Notes: generated by a model from the letters alone, not told the origin. DNA of 64,000 nt from Microbacterium yannicii (GCF_024055635.1 NZ_JAMXMB010000033.1:1-64000), one strand, 5' to 3'. Positions 44,234-53,382 are shown, counted from the stretch's first letter. Numbers and translations are program-made.

Positions 44234-45156
44234 CGCAGGGCTCCTTCGTCGAGGGCGGATGCCGCGTCGCGTTGGTCCGCGTGCGCCGTGGTCGTGCGCA
44301 CGATGAGCTGCTGGAGCGACACGGGTGCGACGTCCAGGCCGGCCGCTTCGAGGCGCTCGCGGTCGGCGAGTGAAAGCGCGCCGAGCACGGTGACGGATGC
44401 CACGTTGCCGAGGCGCTCGCGGTGGATGACCTGACGGCCGGCGACGAACTCGTCGACGGCCGAGGCATCGCCCACGATGTTCGCGGCGCGGTCGCGGACG
44501 GAGTCGGTCGCCTCGTCCATGATGATGCGGCCGCGGTCGATCACGAGCACGCGCTCGATGAGGTTCGACACCTCGTCGATCAGGTGGCTCGAGAGGATCA
44601 CCGTGCGCGGGTGCTCGGTGTAGTCCTCCAGCAGCCGGTCGTAGAAGATCTGCCGGGCGACGGCGTCGAGGCCCAGGTACGGTTCGTCGAAGAACGTGAT
44701 CTCGGCGCGAGCGGCGAGGCCGATGATCACGCCGACGGCCGAGAGCTGCCCGCGCGACATCTTCTTGATCCGTGTCTTCGGCGGCACCTGGAAGTCCTCG
44801 ATCAGCCGCTGCGCGAGGTCTTCGTCCCAGTTCGGGAAGAAGAGGCGTGCGGTGGCGAAGGCGTGCTTTGCGAGAGCGTCGTCGGGATACTTCTGGCTCT
44901 CCCGGACGAAGCACATCCGGCTGAGCACACGGGCGTTCTCGTAAGGCTGCTCACCGAAGATGCGCACTTCGCCGCTGGTGGCGAAGTTCTGGGCGGTGAG
45001 GATCGACATGACGGTCGTCTTGCCGGCACCGTTGCGGCCGAGCAGGCCGTAGATCGTGTTCTTCTCGATGGTGAAGCTCACGTCGTCTACCGCGACGGTG
45101 TCGCGGTAGCGCTTCGTGAGATTCTTCACCTCGATGACGTGCGTCCCGGTCGTCAT
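44230..45156 (-). CDS. ABC transporter ATP-binding protein (YtrB-like)
   Basis: A 308-residue ATPase. Walker A is GRNGAGKTT (residues 40-48), Walker B is ITFFDEP, and the H-loop follows in ILSSHLIDEV. The signature motif is MSRGQ rather than LSGGQ, a variant seen in YtrB-type proteins. The last 90 residues form a C-terminal regulatory domain. It is coupled at both ends: upstream to the GntR regulator and downstream to the permease, each by a four-base overlap. Confidence 0.94.
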   Translation of the reverse strand: MTTGTHVIEVKNLTKRYRDTVAVDDVSFTIEKNTIYGLLGRNGAGKTTVMSILTAQNFATSGEVRIFGEQPYENARVLSRMCFVRESQKYPDDALAKHAFATARLFFPNWDEDLAQRLIEDFQVPPKTRIKKMSRGQLSAVGVIIGLAARAEITFFDEPYLGLDAVARQIFYDRLLEDYTEHPRTVILSSHLIDEVSNLIERVLVIDRGRIIMDEATDSVRDRAANIVGDASAVDEFVAGRQVIHRERLGNVASVTVLGALSLADRERLEAAGLDVAPVSLQQLIVRTTTAHADQRDAASALDEGALR

Positions 45157-45545
45157 CGTGGATTCCCTTCTGTGATGGTCGCGCCGCGCCCCGAAACGCG
45201 GTCGCGGATGAGCAGTGCGAGGTCGTCGGGCCCGAGCCCGAGCTTGCGGGCCTCGGCCAGCAGTGGATCGACGAAGCGGTCGGCGAAGACGCTCCGCCGC
45301 TCGGCGAGGAGCAGGTCGCGCGCACCGGGCGCCACGAACATCCCGATGCCGCGGCGCTTGTACAGCACGCCCTTGTCGGTCAGCATGGCGATTCCCTTCG
45401 CGGCGGTGGCGGGGTTGATCCGGTAGAAGGCCGCCAGTTCGTTCGTCGACGGCGCCTGGGCCTCCTCGGCGAGGGCTCCGTCGATGATCGAGTCCTCGAC
45501 GCTCTCCGCGATCTGCAGGAACAGGGCCCGGCCTTCTTCGATCAC
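45153..45545 (-). CDS. GntR family regulator, YtrA subfamily
   Basis: A 130-residue short GntR protein: a winged helix (PSTNELAAFYRINPATAAKGIAML, KGVLYKRRGIGMFV) plus a stub C-terminal helical domain, the YtrA pattern. It starts at GTG 45545 with GGAGCG upstream and ends overlapping the ATPase gene. It most likely represses its own three-gene operon by binding the palindrome at 45564-45587. Confidence 0.93.
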   Translation of the reverse strand: MIEEGRALFLQIAESVEDSIIDGALAEEAQAPSTNELAAFYRINPATAAKGIAMLTDKGVLYKRRGIGMFVAPGARDLLLAERRSVFADRFVDPLLAEARKLGLGPDDLALLIRDRVSGRGATITEGNPR

Positions 45546-45927
45546 TTCGCTCCTGAGTAGGTTGGTTAATTACTTGAGTAACTAACCACTGAAGTGCCGG
45601 CATTGTCAAGCGGTGCGCAGCATCCCACTGTCGAGAGACCGGCGGCCCGTGCCGCGACGGGCCGTGTTATCACGCGTGCGCGACCTACCCAAAGCAGCGA
45701 CGGGTGTCCAATTTGCCCGCCCGTGGGCGGCCGTGAAACGGTTGATCAGGCCCCTTGCGGGGCTGTTCCCGACCAGTCCGCGGTCACGGGTGACGTCCTC
45801 ACGGGACGCCAGACCGGTGAGCGTATGGTCGGCGGCCGAAGCGCGGATCCGACATCCGCTGCGTGTCCGGCCGCCACCCGGGCGCAACCGCTGCAGCTTC
45901 TGCACGGAAGCTGCCGAGGTGCACACA
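45546..45927. other. Divergent intergenic region between YtrA and proVWX operons
   Basis: This 382-base gap carries the YtrA operator at its left end. The rest shows no gene. AGGCCCC-TTGC-GGGGCCT-like complementarity near 45748-45764 could form a small hairpin in a long proV leader. The proV reading frame is open across most of the gap, but that part lacks family similarity. Confidence 0.4.
45564..45587. promoter_or_regulatory. YtrA-type operator
   Basis: GGTTAATTACT-TG-AGTAACTAACC is a 24-base near-perfect palindrome (two mismatched pairs). It is markedly A/T-rich against its surroundings and lies 18 bases upstream of the GntR start. It has the GTTA...TAAC form known for YtrA operators. Confidence 0.8.
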
Positions 45928-47325
45928 GTGACGCTTCCTCCTGCCATCGAGGCGCAGGGCCTCTTCAAGGTCTTCGGACGAAACCCCAAGGAGGCCGTCC
46001 GCCGGCTCCGTGCCGGCGCGACCCGCGCCGACGTCGCGGACGTCGGCTCGGCCGCCGTGATCGATGCGAGCTTCACGGTCCAGCCGGGCGAGATCTTCGT
46101 CATCATGGGGCTGTCCGGTTCCGGCAAGTCCACGGTGCTGCGCATGCTCAACGGACTGCTCCCGCCGACGGCGGGTGAGGTGCTCGTCCAGGGGCAGAGC
46201 GTCACGAAGGGATCGGCGAAGGCGCTGCGGGGCATCCGCCAGCGCTCGGTCTCGATGGTGTTCCAGCACTTCGCGCTGCTGCCCCACCTCACGGTGCTCG
46301 ACAACGCGGCCTACGCGCTCGAGATCCAGGGCATCGGGCGCGACGAGCGGCGCGAGCGCGCCCGCGAGATCCTCGACAAGGTGGGCCTCGGCGACCGCGC
46401 CGATGCGATGCCCGACGAGCTCTCGGGGGGCATGCGTCAGCGCGTGGGCCTGGCAAGGGCGCTCACCTCCGGCACCGACATCCTGCTCATGGACGAGGCC
46501 TTCTCAGCGCTCGACCCGCTCATCCGGCGCGAGATGCAGGAGCAGCTCATCGAGCTGCAGCGCGAGCTCGGCCGCACCATCGTCTTCATCACGCACGATC
46601 TCAACGAGGCGATGTTCCTCGGCGACCGCATCGCGGTGATGCGCGACGGCCGCATCGTGCAGAACGGGACGCCCGAGGAGATCCTCACCGATCCGGCGAA
46701 CGACTATGTCGCCCAGTTCGTGCAGGACGTCGACCGGGCACGCGTGCTCACCGCCGGCTCGGTCATGGCCCCGCCGGCGGCCACCACGCCGGTCAGCGCC
46801 GGGCTGCGTGGAGCGCTGCGTGTCATGCGCGACCTGCAGGTCGGGTCGGTGTCGGTCATCGAGAACCGCCGCTTCCTCGGCACGGTGACCGACCGTGCGG
46901 TGATCCGGGCCGTCAAGGACGGCCGCACCGACCTTCGTTCGATCGTGCACACGGCGCATGCGGCGGTGCACCTGGACGACCCGCTGACCGATGTCGTCGA
47001 GCGGGCGGTGGAGCGGCCGGTGCCGGTCGCCGTCGTCGACGACGCGGGCCGCCTCGTGGGCGCGATCCCCCGCGTGACCCTGCTCGCCGCGCTCGGCAAC
47101 GTGCCGCCGGTCACCCGCGAGAACCCGATCATCGACCTGCCGGCCACGGTGCCGGCGAGCGAGATCACGCAGACGCTCGCCGCGGTCGAGCAGCAGCCCC
47201 TGGCTGCGACGCTGGCCTCCCGCTCGACGGCGCCGACGGTGGCCGCCCCGCCCGGCGGCCGACCCGCGACCGGGGCTCGCGCCACGACCGACACCCGCGC
47301 CACGACCGAGGGAGCCGCCCGATGA
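45928..47325 (+). CDS. proV: Glycine betaine/proline ABC transporter ATP-binding protein
   Basis: A 465-residue ProV/OpuAA-type ATPase. Walker A is GLSGSGKST (61-69), and the signature LSGGMRQRVGLARAL and Walker B ILLMDEAFSALDP follow. Two CBS-like repeats from about residue 280 to 400 are the usual ionic-strength sensor. The long N-terminal region with VFGRNPKEAVRRL is typical of ProV. The C-terminal 50 residues are Ala/Thr-rich. The start GTG at 45928 has GAGG upstream; starts further upstream are possible. First gene of proVWX. Confidence 0.93.
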   Translation: MTLPPAIEAQGLFKVFGRNPKEAVRRLRAGATRADVADVGSAAVIDASFTVQPGEIFVIMGLSGSGKSTVLRMLNGLLPPTAGEVLVQGQSVTKGSAKALRGIRQRSVSMVFQHFALLPHLTVLDNAAYALEIQGIGRDERRERAREILDKVGLGDRADAMPDELSGGMRQRVGLARALTSGTDILLMDEAFSALDPLIRREMQEQLIELQRELGRTIVFITHDLNEAMFLGDRIAVMRDGRIVQNGTPEEILTDPANDYVAQFVQDVDRARVLTAGSVMAPPAATTPVSAGLRGALRVMRDLQVGSVSVIENRRFLGTVTDRAVIRAVKDGRTDLRSIVHTAHAAVHLDDPLTDVVERAVERPVPVAVVDDAGRLVGAIPRVTLLAALGNVPPVTRENPIIDLPATVPASEITQTLAAVEQQPLAATLASRSTAPTVAAPPGGRPATGARATTDTRATTEGAAR

Positions 47326-48314
47326 ACGACGCCTTCCGCCTTCCGCTGGGTGACGTGGTCGAGACCGCCGTCCGCTGGATGATCGACGTGCTCGGCGGGT
47401 TCTTCGACGTCGTCGCCCTCGTCTTCAACGGCCTCTACGGCTGGCTCGACGCGTCCCTGTCGACCCCGCCGTTCTGGGTGGTGATCCTCGTGATCGCCGC
47501 ATTCGCCTATTGGTCGAGAGGCCTGCTGCTCGCCGTGGGCAGCGCCGTCGGGCTGCTCGTGATCGTCGCGGTCGGGCAGTGGGCGAATGCGATGGACTCG
47601 CTCGCCCTGGTGATCCTCGCCGCGGCCGTGGCGATCGCCATCGCCGTGCCCCTCGGCATCTGGGCGGCACGGAACGACCGGGTGTCGGCGGCGCTGCGCC
47701 CCGTCCTCGACTTCCTGCAGACGATGCCCGCGTTCGTCTACCTCATCCCGGCGATGCTGATCTTCGGCGTGGGTCCCGTGCCCGGCATGGTCGCGACGAT
47801 CGTGTTCGCGCTCGCGCCCGGCGTGCGCCTGACCGAGCTCGGCATCCGCGGCGTCGACCCCGAGATCGTCGAGGCCGGCCACGCGTTCGGCGCATCCCCC
47901 GCGCGCATCCTGCGCCAGATCCAGCTGCCGCTGGCGCTGCCGAGCATCATGGCGGGCGTGAACCAGGTGATCATGCTGAGCCTGTCGATGGTCGTCATCG
48001 CCGGCATGGTGGGTGCGGGCGGTCTGGGAGGCCAGGTGGTGCAGAGCCTCAGCCGCATCGACATCGGCCTGGGCGTCGAGGCAGGCCTGTCGGTCGTGAT
48101 CCTCGCGATGATCCTCGACCGTGTCACGTCGGGCTTCTCCACGGCTCGTCCGCGAGTGGTTCGCCGGGTCGGCGCGGTCGCGGGGGGCACGCAGGACAAG
48201 GACACGGATGCCGCACGCCGGGCAGCAGTCGGCGCGGACGCGCCGACACTCGAGGCCGCGGCATCCGTCCCCGACGACGCGCCGGCCGCGCGACCCGAGC
48301 CCGCCCACGTCTGA
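47322..48314 (+). CDS. proW: Glycine betaine/proline ABC transporter permease
   Basis: A 330-residue ProW-type permease with about seven membrane segments and the conserved EAGHAFGASPARILRQIQLP coupling loop that docks to ProV. The ATG at 47322 overlaps the proV stop. The C-terminal 50 residues (after about 280) are Ala/Asp/Pro-rich and contain GGATGCC and GGCATCC words in the DNA. Confidence 0.95.
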   Translation: MNDAFRLPLGDVVETAVRWMIDVLGGFFDVVALVFNGLYGWLDASLSTPPFWVVILVIAAFAYWSRGLLLAVGSAVGLLVIVAVGQWANAMDSLALVILAAAVAIAIAVPLGIWAARNDRVSAALRPVLDFLQTMPAFVYLIPAMLIFGVGPVPGMVATIVFALAPGVRLTELGIRGVDPEIVEAGHAFGASPARILRQIQLPLALPSIMAGVNQVIMLSLSMVVIAGMVGAGGLGGQVVQSLSRIDIGLGVEAGLSVVILAMILDRVTSGFSTARPRVVRRVGAVAGGTQDKDTDAARRAAVGADAPTLEAAASVPDDAPAARPEPAHV

Positions 48315-48334
48315 CCCGACACGAGAGGACTGAC

Positions 48335-49222
48335 ATGATCACGCGACGCATGATCGCCGCCGGCATCGCCCTGGCGGGAACCGCCGGGCTGCTCGTCACC
48401 GGCGCCCTCGCCCAGACCGGCGCGGGCGACGCCGGCAAGGGGCATCTGACCATCGCCGTCTTCAACGGCTGGGACGAGGGCATCGCCGCGTCCGAGCTGT
48501 GGAAGGCCGTGCTCGAGGAGGAGGGCTACACCGTCGACCTCACCTACGCCGACCCGGCGGCCGCCTACACGGGCATCGCGCAGGGCGACTACGACCTGAC
48601 GCTCGACACGTGGCTGCCGCTCACGCACGCCGACTACATGGAGACCTACGGCGATGACCTCGTCGATCTGGGGGCGTGGAACGACGAGGCGAAGCTCACC
48701 ATCGCGGTGAACGAGGACGCCCCGATCGACTCGCTGACCGAGCTCGCCGCCAACGCCGACCTGTTCGGCAACAGGCTGGTCGGCATCGAGGCCGGGTCCG
48801 GCCTGGTGACGGTCACGCAGGACGCCGTCATCCCCGGCTACGGCCTCGAGGGGATGGACTTCGTGACCGCCTCGACCCCTGCGATGCTCACCGAGCTGCA
48901 GGCCGCGACCGATGCCGGACGCGACGTCGCCGTCACCCTCTGGCGTCCGCACTGGGCGTACAACGCGTTCCCGATCAAGGACCTCGAAGACCCCGACGGC
49001 CTTCTCGGCGACGCCGAGGGCATCCACACGGTCACCTCGACCGCGTTCGCGGAGGAGCAGCCCGAGGTGTCGCGCTGGCTCGAGGACTTCCGGATGGACA
49101 ACGAGCTGCTGTACTCCCTCGAGGACGCCCTGTTCGGCGCCTACGACGGCGACGACTACGGCCCTGTCGTGGCGGAGTGGATGGCCGACAACCGGGAGTG
49201 GGTCGACGACCTCACCCGTTGA
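48335..49222 (+). CDS. proX: Glycine betaine/proline ABC transporter substrate-binding protein
   Basis: A 295-residue ProX-type binding protein with a signal peptide (about residues 1-26, MITRRMIAAGIALAGTAGLL, cleaved after ALA). The conserved aromatic positions of the betaine cage appear in LDTWLPLTHADY and TLWRPHWAYNAF. Unusually for a Gram-positive binding protein there is no lipobox Cys, so it may be released or held by another partner. The ATG at 48335 has GAGAGGA upstream and lies 20 bases after proW. Confidence 0.92.
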   Translation: MITRRMIAAGIALAGTAGLLVTGALAQTGAGDAGKGHLTIAVFNGWDEGIAASELWKAVLEEEGYTVDLTYADPAAAYTGIAQGDYDLTLDTWLPLTHADYMETYGDDLVDLGAWNDEAKLTIAVNEDAPIDSLTELAANADLFGNRLVGIEAGSGLVTVTQDAVIPGYGLEGMDFVTASTPAMLTELQAATDAGRDVAVTLWRPHWAYNAFPIKDLEDPDGLLGDAEGIHTVTSTAFAEEQPEVSRWLEDFRMDNELLYSLEDALFGAYDGDDYGPVVAEWMADNREWVDDLTR

Positions 49223-49268
49223 CCCGGAGACCCCTCCCGCGGCGCCGCGGGCGAAATAGGGTGTGGGC

Positions 49269-50189
49269 ATGACGGTGGCGTTCGTGCTCGGCGGCGGGGG
49301 TGTCCGCGGCGCCGTCGAGATCGGCATGCTGCGGGCGCTCCTGGAGTCCGGCATCCGTCCCGATCTCGTCGTGGGCACCTCGATCGGCGCCATCAACGGC
49401 GCTCTCGTGGCGAGCGACCCGACGCCTGCCGTGATCGATCTCCTGCTCGACGCGTGGACCTCGCCCGAGGCGAACGCGGTCTACGGCGACTCCCTCTTCG
49501 CGCAGTTCACCCGGCTGGTCAGGACGAAGACGCATCTGAACTCTCCCGCCCCGCTGCGTCATCTGCTCGAGCGGTCGCTCGGCGCCGACACCCGGTTCGA
49601 AGACCTCTCGGTGCGCCTGCGGGTGGTGGCCGCGAGCATCGAGCGCGCTGCCGAGCACGTGTTCGAGTCGGGTCCGCTGATCGACGCCATCCTCGCGTCG
49701 GCGTCTGTGCCAGGACTCCTGCCCCCGACGCGCATCGGCGACGAGCACTTCATCGACGGCGGCATCGTGAACTCCATCCCGATCGCTCAGGCGCTGGAAG
49801 CCGGAGCCCACACGGTGTTCGTCCTGCAGGTCGGGCGCATCGAGACGCCGCTCGTCGCGCCCCAGTCGGCCGTGGACACCGCGCGCGTCGCCTTCGAGAT
49901 CGCCCGCCGGCACCGGTACGCGCGCGACGTGGCGACGCTGCCCGAGGGCGTGGCACTCCACGTGCTGCCCAGCGGCGGCGGGCTCGACGACGATGACGAC
50001 ACGCTGATGTCGTACCGCCGCATGGACACCGTCCACCGGCGCATCGACGCTGCCTACGATGCGAGCCGGTCGTTCCTCGCCGAGCGGGGCTTCGGCGAGC
50101 GGCTCCCGGCTGGGAACACGGGCCGCAACGACGCCGACCAGGGCGACGCAATCCGCGGTCCGGACACCGCCGAGGAGGTTGAGGAGTGA
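49269..50189 (+). CDS. Patatin-like phospholipase
   Basis: A 306-residue patatin-type serine lipase. The oxyanion loop is GGGGVRG (residues 8-14), the nucleophile elbow GTSIG has Ser38, and the catalytic Asp163 lies in FIDGGIVNSI. It has no signal peptide, so it acts on inner-leaflet phospholipids or lysophospholipids. The gene is coupled to the following acyltransferase by a one-base overlap (TGATG), suggesting they work together in lipid remodelling. GTG 49263 is an alternative start. Confidence 0.93.
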   Translation: MTVAFVLGGGGVRGAVEIGMLRALLESGIRPDLVVGTSIGAINGALVASDPTPAVIDLLLDAWTSPEANAVYGDSLFAQFTRLVRTKTHLNSPAPLRHLLERSLGADTRFEDLSVRLRVVAASIERAAEHVFESGPLIDAILASASVPGLLPPTRIGDEHFIDGGIVNSIPIAQALEAGAHTVFVLQVGRIETPLVAPQSAVDTARVAFEIARRHRYARDVATLPEGVALHVLPSGGGLDDDDDTLMSYRRMDTVHRRIDAAYDASRSFLAERGFGERLPAGNTGRNDADQGDAIRGPDTAEEVEE

Positions 50190-51256
50190 TGGGCGTGCCG
50201 CCCACGTGGATCCGCCGCATCGTGCTCGCCCCTCTCGTGATCGTCGCCGCCGTCGTCATGCTGGCGCTCACGCCGGTGTGGCTCATCCTCGCGCTGGCCC
50301 TCACGTCGCTGGTGCCCGGGCGGTTCCGGCTGCCCCGCGTGCTCTGGCTCGTGACGGTCTACCTGCTCTGGGATGCGATGCTCGTCGTGGCGATGTTCGC
50401 GCTGTGGATCGGGTCCGGCTTGGGGTACGCTCTCCGGCGCCCGGGCTTCGTGGCCGCCCACTACCGTCTCGGCGGCTGGGCGCTGCGGCTGCTGTTCTGG
50501 ATCTTCGGCGGCGTACTGCGGCTCACCATCACCACGACGGGGTCCGATGCGGGCGACTCCGCCGCCGACCGGGCGGCGTTCGACCGGCTGTTCACCCCGG
50601 GCGAGCCGCTCGTCGTCGCCAGTCGCCACGGCGGGCCGGGCGACTCGTTCATCCTGATCCACACGCTGCTGAACGAGGCCGCCCGCCAGCCGCGCATCGT
50701 GCTGAAGTACACGCTGCAGTGGGATCCGGCGATCGACATCCTGCTGCACCGCGTGCCGTCGCGCTTCATCGTTCCGTCGGGCTTCGGCCGTGCGCAGAGC
50801 GGTGGGGGACTGCGGGTGGAGGAGGCGCTCGCGGACCTCGCCACGGGGCTCGGACCCGACGACGCGTTCGTCATCTTTCCCGAAGGCGGCAACGTCAGCG
50901 CGGCTCGACGCCTCTCGCGGATCCAACGGCTGCGCGACGCCGGACGCGAGGCGATGGCCGAGCGGGCCGAGGCGCTGCAGCACGTCATGGCACCGCAGCC
51001 GGGCGGCATGCATGCCGCGCTGGACGCCGCGCCGGACGCGGACGTGGTGTTCATCGCGCACACCGGGCTCGACCGTCTCGTGACCCTGCGCGACATCTGG
51101 CGCGAGCTCCCGATGGACAAGGGAATCACTATGCGCGCCTGGCGCGTACCGCGCGCGGACGTGCCTGAGAACCTGGACGAGCGCGCTGGGTGGCTGTTCG
51201 ACTGGTTCGCGCGCATCGATGCCTGGATCGAGGCGCAACCCGAGGTCAACGCCTGA
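50189..51256 (+). CDS. PlsC-type acyltransferase, membrane-bound
   Basis: A 355-residue acyltransferase. Two to four N-terminal membrane segments (residues 10-110) are followed by a PlsC-like domain with the catalytic HX4D motif RHGGPGD (His147, Asp152) and the phosphate-binding FPEGGNVS motif near residue 232. It probably esterifies a lysophospholipid or glycerol-phosphate. The ATG at 50189 overlaps the patatin stop; GTG 50186 is an alternative. Confidence 0.88.
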   Translation: MGVPPTWIRRIVLAPLVIVAAVVMLALTPVWLILALALTSLVPGRFRLPRVLWLVTVYLLWDAMLVVAMFALWIGSGLGYALRRPGFVAAHYRLGGWALRLLFWIFGGVLRLTITTTGSDAGDSAADRAAFDRLFTPGEPLVVASRHGGPGDSFILIHTLLNEAARQPRIVLKYTLQWDPAIDILLHRVPSRFIVPSGFGRAQSGGGLRVEEALADLATGLGPDDAFVIFPEGGNVSAARRLSRIQRLRDAGREAMAERAEALQHVMAPQPGGMHAALDAAPDADVVFIAHTGLDRLVTLRDIWRELPMDKGITMRAWRVPRADVPENLDERAGWLFDWFARIDAWIEAQPEVNA

Positions 51257-51286
51257 CTTCGCGCCGTCCGAGCGGTGCTCAGCGGG

Positions 51287-52276
51287 TCAGTGGTGGGGCT
51301 TGGGGTGCGTCACCCGGCCGGGGGCATCGCCGGTGCCGCGCGACGGGATGGGCCACGGGGCGGCCGCCGGCGGCGTGGTGCTCGGGCGCTTCGGCGCGGG
51401 CAGCGGTTCGGCCACGGGCTCGGGGGATGCTGCGGGCGGTGCGGCGGCGGAGGACACCGAGGGCGCGGCGGCCGGAGGTGTGGCCTCCCCTGCGGAGGCG
51501 GTCGGGCCGAGCTCGAGCATCACCTTGTTCTCGAGCACCTCGATCGCCTCGTCGGAGATCGAGATCAGTCCGTCGAGCTCCTCCCGCACGCGCCGGTAGG
51601 CGAGCTGGCGCTCCGCCGGCGTCGCGGCCTCGTCGATGGCGACGGTCAGGAGCTTCTTCGCGGTGTCGAGCCGCTTTCGCTCGACCTCGGTGAAGCTCGA
51701 GTCGCGCAGTCGGCGGGCATCCCGTTCGGCGACGTCGAAGGCCACTTCGAAGTCGGCGACTGCATTGCGGTACTCGGTGAGCTGCTCCCTCGACAGATGC
51801 GCCTTGGCGGATGCGGGCCGCAGCCCGTCGGCGATGCGCTTGGCGCGCAGGAACGCGGCGGTGAGCGGCTGGCGACCGTCGCTCATCGCCGGGAACGCGA
51901 TGATCTTGGCGACGTCGAGCTCGTACTCCAGCCAGCGCGCCGTGACCGCGTCGTGCGTGGCGAAGAGGCGCTCGAGCTGGGTGGTCTGCGTCTCGCGCGC
52001 CGGTCGTGCGGCCGCCCTGCCGGCGGTGACCGCGTCGTTCACGCTCTGCGTGATGGAGTCGGCATCGACGGGAGGAAGGGATGCCGCGGGCACGGCGTTA
52101 CCGCGCGCCGCGGCTTGGGCGGCCTTGAGCTCCGCCTTGGCGTGCATCACCTCGAGGCGCCGCTTGTGCCGGCGTCTCGCGCTCTGCTCCCATGCATTTC
52201 CGGTGGCCGCAAGAATGCCGAACGCGGGGAACGCCAGCCACCAGTAGTTGCCCAGGAACTCGAAGATCGGTTCCAC
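51287..52276 (-). CDS. Uncharacterised membrane-anchored protein, paralog of the upstream gene
   Basis: A 329-residue protein of unknown function. It begins MEPIFEFLGNYWWLAFPAFG, a short membrane anchor, then a basic helix (about 30-60). A core at residues 103-190 (LFATHDAVTARWLEYELDV, FPAMSDGRQPLTAAFLRA, EYRNAVADFEVAFD) is shared with the adjacent upstream gene. A long Pro/Ala-rich tail starts near 265. No known domain or catalytic motif is recognised. It lies 39 bases downstream of its paralog on the same strand. Confidence 0.8.
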   Translation of the reverse strand: MEPIFEFLGNYWWLAFPAFGILAATGNAWEQSARRRHKRRLEVMHAKAELKAAQAAARGNAVPAASLPPVDADSITQSVNDAVTAGRAAARPARETQTTQLERLFATHDAVTARWLEYELDVAKIIAFPAMSDGRQPLTAAFLRAKRIADGLRPASAKAHLSREQLTEYRNAVADFEVAFDVAERDARRLRDSSFTEVERKRLDTAKKLLTVAIDEAATPAERQLAYRRVREELDGLISISDEAIEVLENKVMLELGPTASAGEATPPAAAPSVSSAAAPPAASPEPVAEPLPAPKRPSTTPPAAAPWPIPSRGTGDAPGRVTHPKPHH

Positions 52277-52315
52277 CCTGTCATGCTAACGGCCTCGCCG
52301 ACCGCTGTGTCGGCC

Positions 52316-53122
52316 TCAGGGCACCCTGCCAGCGGGCGGCTCGCTCGTCCGCGGCGGCGGGAGCTTGGCGATCAGCGTCGGCAGTCGGTCGGCGAGCTCG
52401 GCGATCACGGCGGCCGCGGCGGTCAGCCCGGCGGCGGCGCTCGCCGCCGGCGAAGCGGGGCGAGCTGCTCCGACGACTCCGGCTCGCCGCTCCGCCTCGT
52501 CGAACGTGGACTCGAGATGGTGCACCGCCGCGCGGTACTCGAGGAACTGCTGCGGTGTCGCCCGCTCCCGCAGTGTCGGCCGCTTGGCGAGCGCCTCGCG
52601 CTGCGCGCGGAGGAACGCGACGGTGGCGGGATGGCGCACATCGGTCATCTGCGGATACGCCAGCGCCCTGTCGACGTCGGTCTCGTAGGCGAGCCAGCGC
52701 AGGTTGATCGCATCATGCGCGGCGTAGAGGCGGTCGATCGGCAGCGGGTCGTTCGCGGTCGCGGCGCGGTACTGGGCATAGCCCGCCCTCACGCGCGAGC
52801 GGCTGGCCCGCAGCGCCAGCGACGCGGTCTTCTCGGCCTGCTTGGCGGCGAGGAGTTCGCGCCGCGCGTCCCCGGCCTGGAAGGCCGGGGCGCCAGAACG
52901 GGATTTCGCCGTCAGGAGGTCGGCGTTCGCCGTGCGCACCCGCGCTTTCGCCGCGACGAGCTCGCGGTAGGCGAGCGATTCCTCCTGGCGCGCGGCATCC
53001 AGCTCGAGCCTTCTGGCCCGGCGGCTGCGCGTCGTCAGCCCGGCGTAGGTCGCCGCTCCGGCGCCGGCGGCGGCCGGAGCGATCCACCACCAGCCCGCGA
53101 TGACAAGGAGGATCGGCTCCAC
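52316..53122 (-). CDS. Uncharacterised membrane-anchored protein, paralog of the downstream gene
   Basis: A 268-residue protein beginning MEPILLVIAGWWWIAPAAAG, a membrane anchor, then an Ala/Arg-rich coiled coil (about 35-120). The core at residues 131-214 (LYAAHDAINLRWLAYETDV, YPQMTDVRHPATVAFLRA, EYRAAVHHLESTFDEAERRA) matches the neighbour closely in sequence and order. The C-terminus is again Pro/Ala-rich. Function is unknown. The two genes are a tandem duplication that has since diverged outside the core. Confidence 0.8.
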   Translation of the reverse strand: MEPILLVIAGWWWIAPAAAGAGAATYAGLTTRSRRARRLELDAARQEESLAYRELVAAKARVRTANADLLTAKSRSGAPAFQAGDARRELLAAKQAEKTASLALRASRSRVRAGYAQYRAATANDPLPIDRLYAAHDAINLRWLAYETDVDRALAYPQMTDVRHPATVAFLRAQREALAKRPTLRERATPQQFLEYRAAVHHLESTFDEAERRAGVVGAARPASPAASAAAGLTAAAAVIAELADRLPTLIAKLPPPRTSEPPAGRVP

Positions 53123-53205
53123 TCTGCCATGGTAGCCGCGCGGTGCCGGCTCGAGCCCGGGAGTTCGCCGACGATCTGCCGACGGCTGATCCGCCGCAGC
53201 TCAGG

Positions 53206-53382
53206 TCAATGCGCGCCGATGTCCATCGACCCGCCGTGACGCCGGCGGTCGGTGGCCTCGAAGACGGGGTTGCCCGGTCCTTCGCCCGGTTCGCCGGGTC
53301 GCGCCTGACGGGTGTCGTACGACTCCCGCGGCGGCGAGACGAAGTTGCGCACCCGGGTCCACAGCGAAGGTTTTCGGCTCAT
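53206..53382 (-). CDS. Small basic hypothetical protein
   Basis: A possible 58-residue protein (MSRKPSLWTRVRNFVSPPRE at the start), Arg/Pro-rich with no membrane segment. The ATG at 53382 is preceded by no ribosome site, but a TACGTT -10 box ends seven bases upstream, which fits a leaderless message. No family is recognised; the call rests on codon pattern and the promoter fit. Confidence 0.45.
   Translation of the reverse strand: MSRKPSLWTRVRNFVSPPRESYDTRQARPGEPGEGPGNPVFEATDRRRHGGSMDIGAH

Noticed and set aside
45613..45927. The proV reading frame is open for 105 extra codons upstream.
   Set aside because: The extension lacks any ProV similarity, has no clear ribosome site at 45613 and would fill the promoter region shared with the YtrA operon. 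GTG 45928 after GAGG is more credible.
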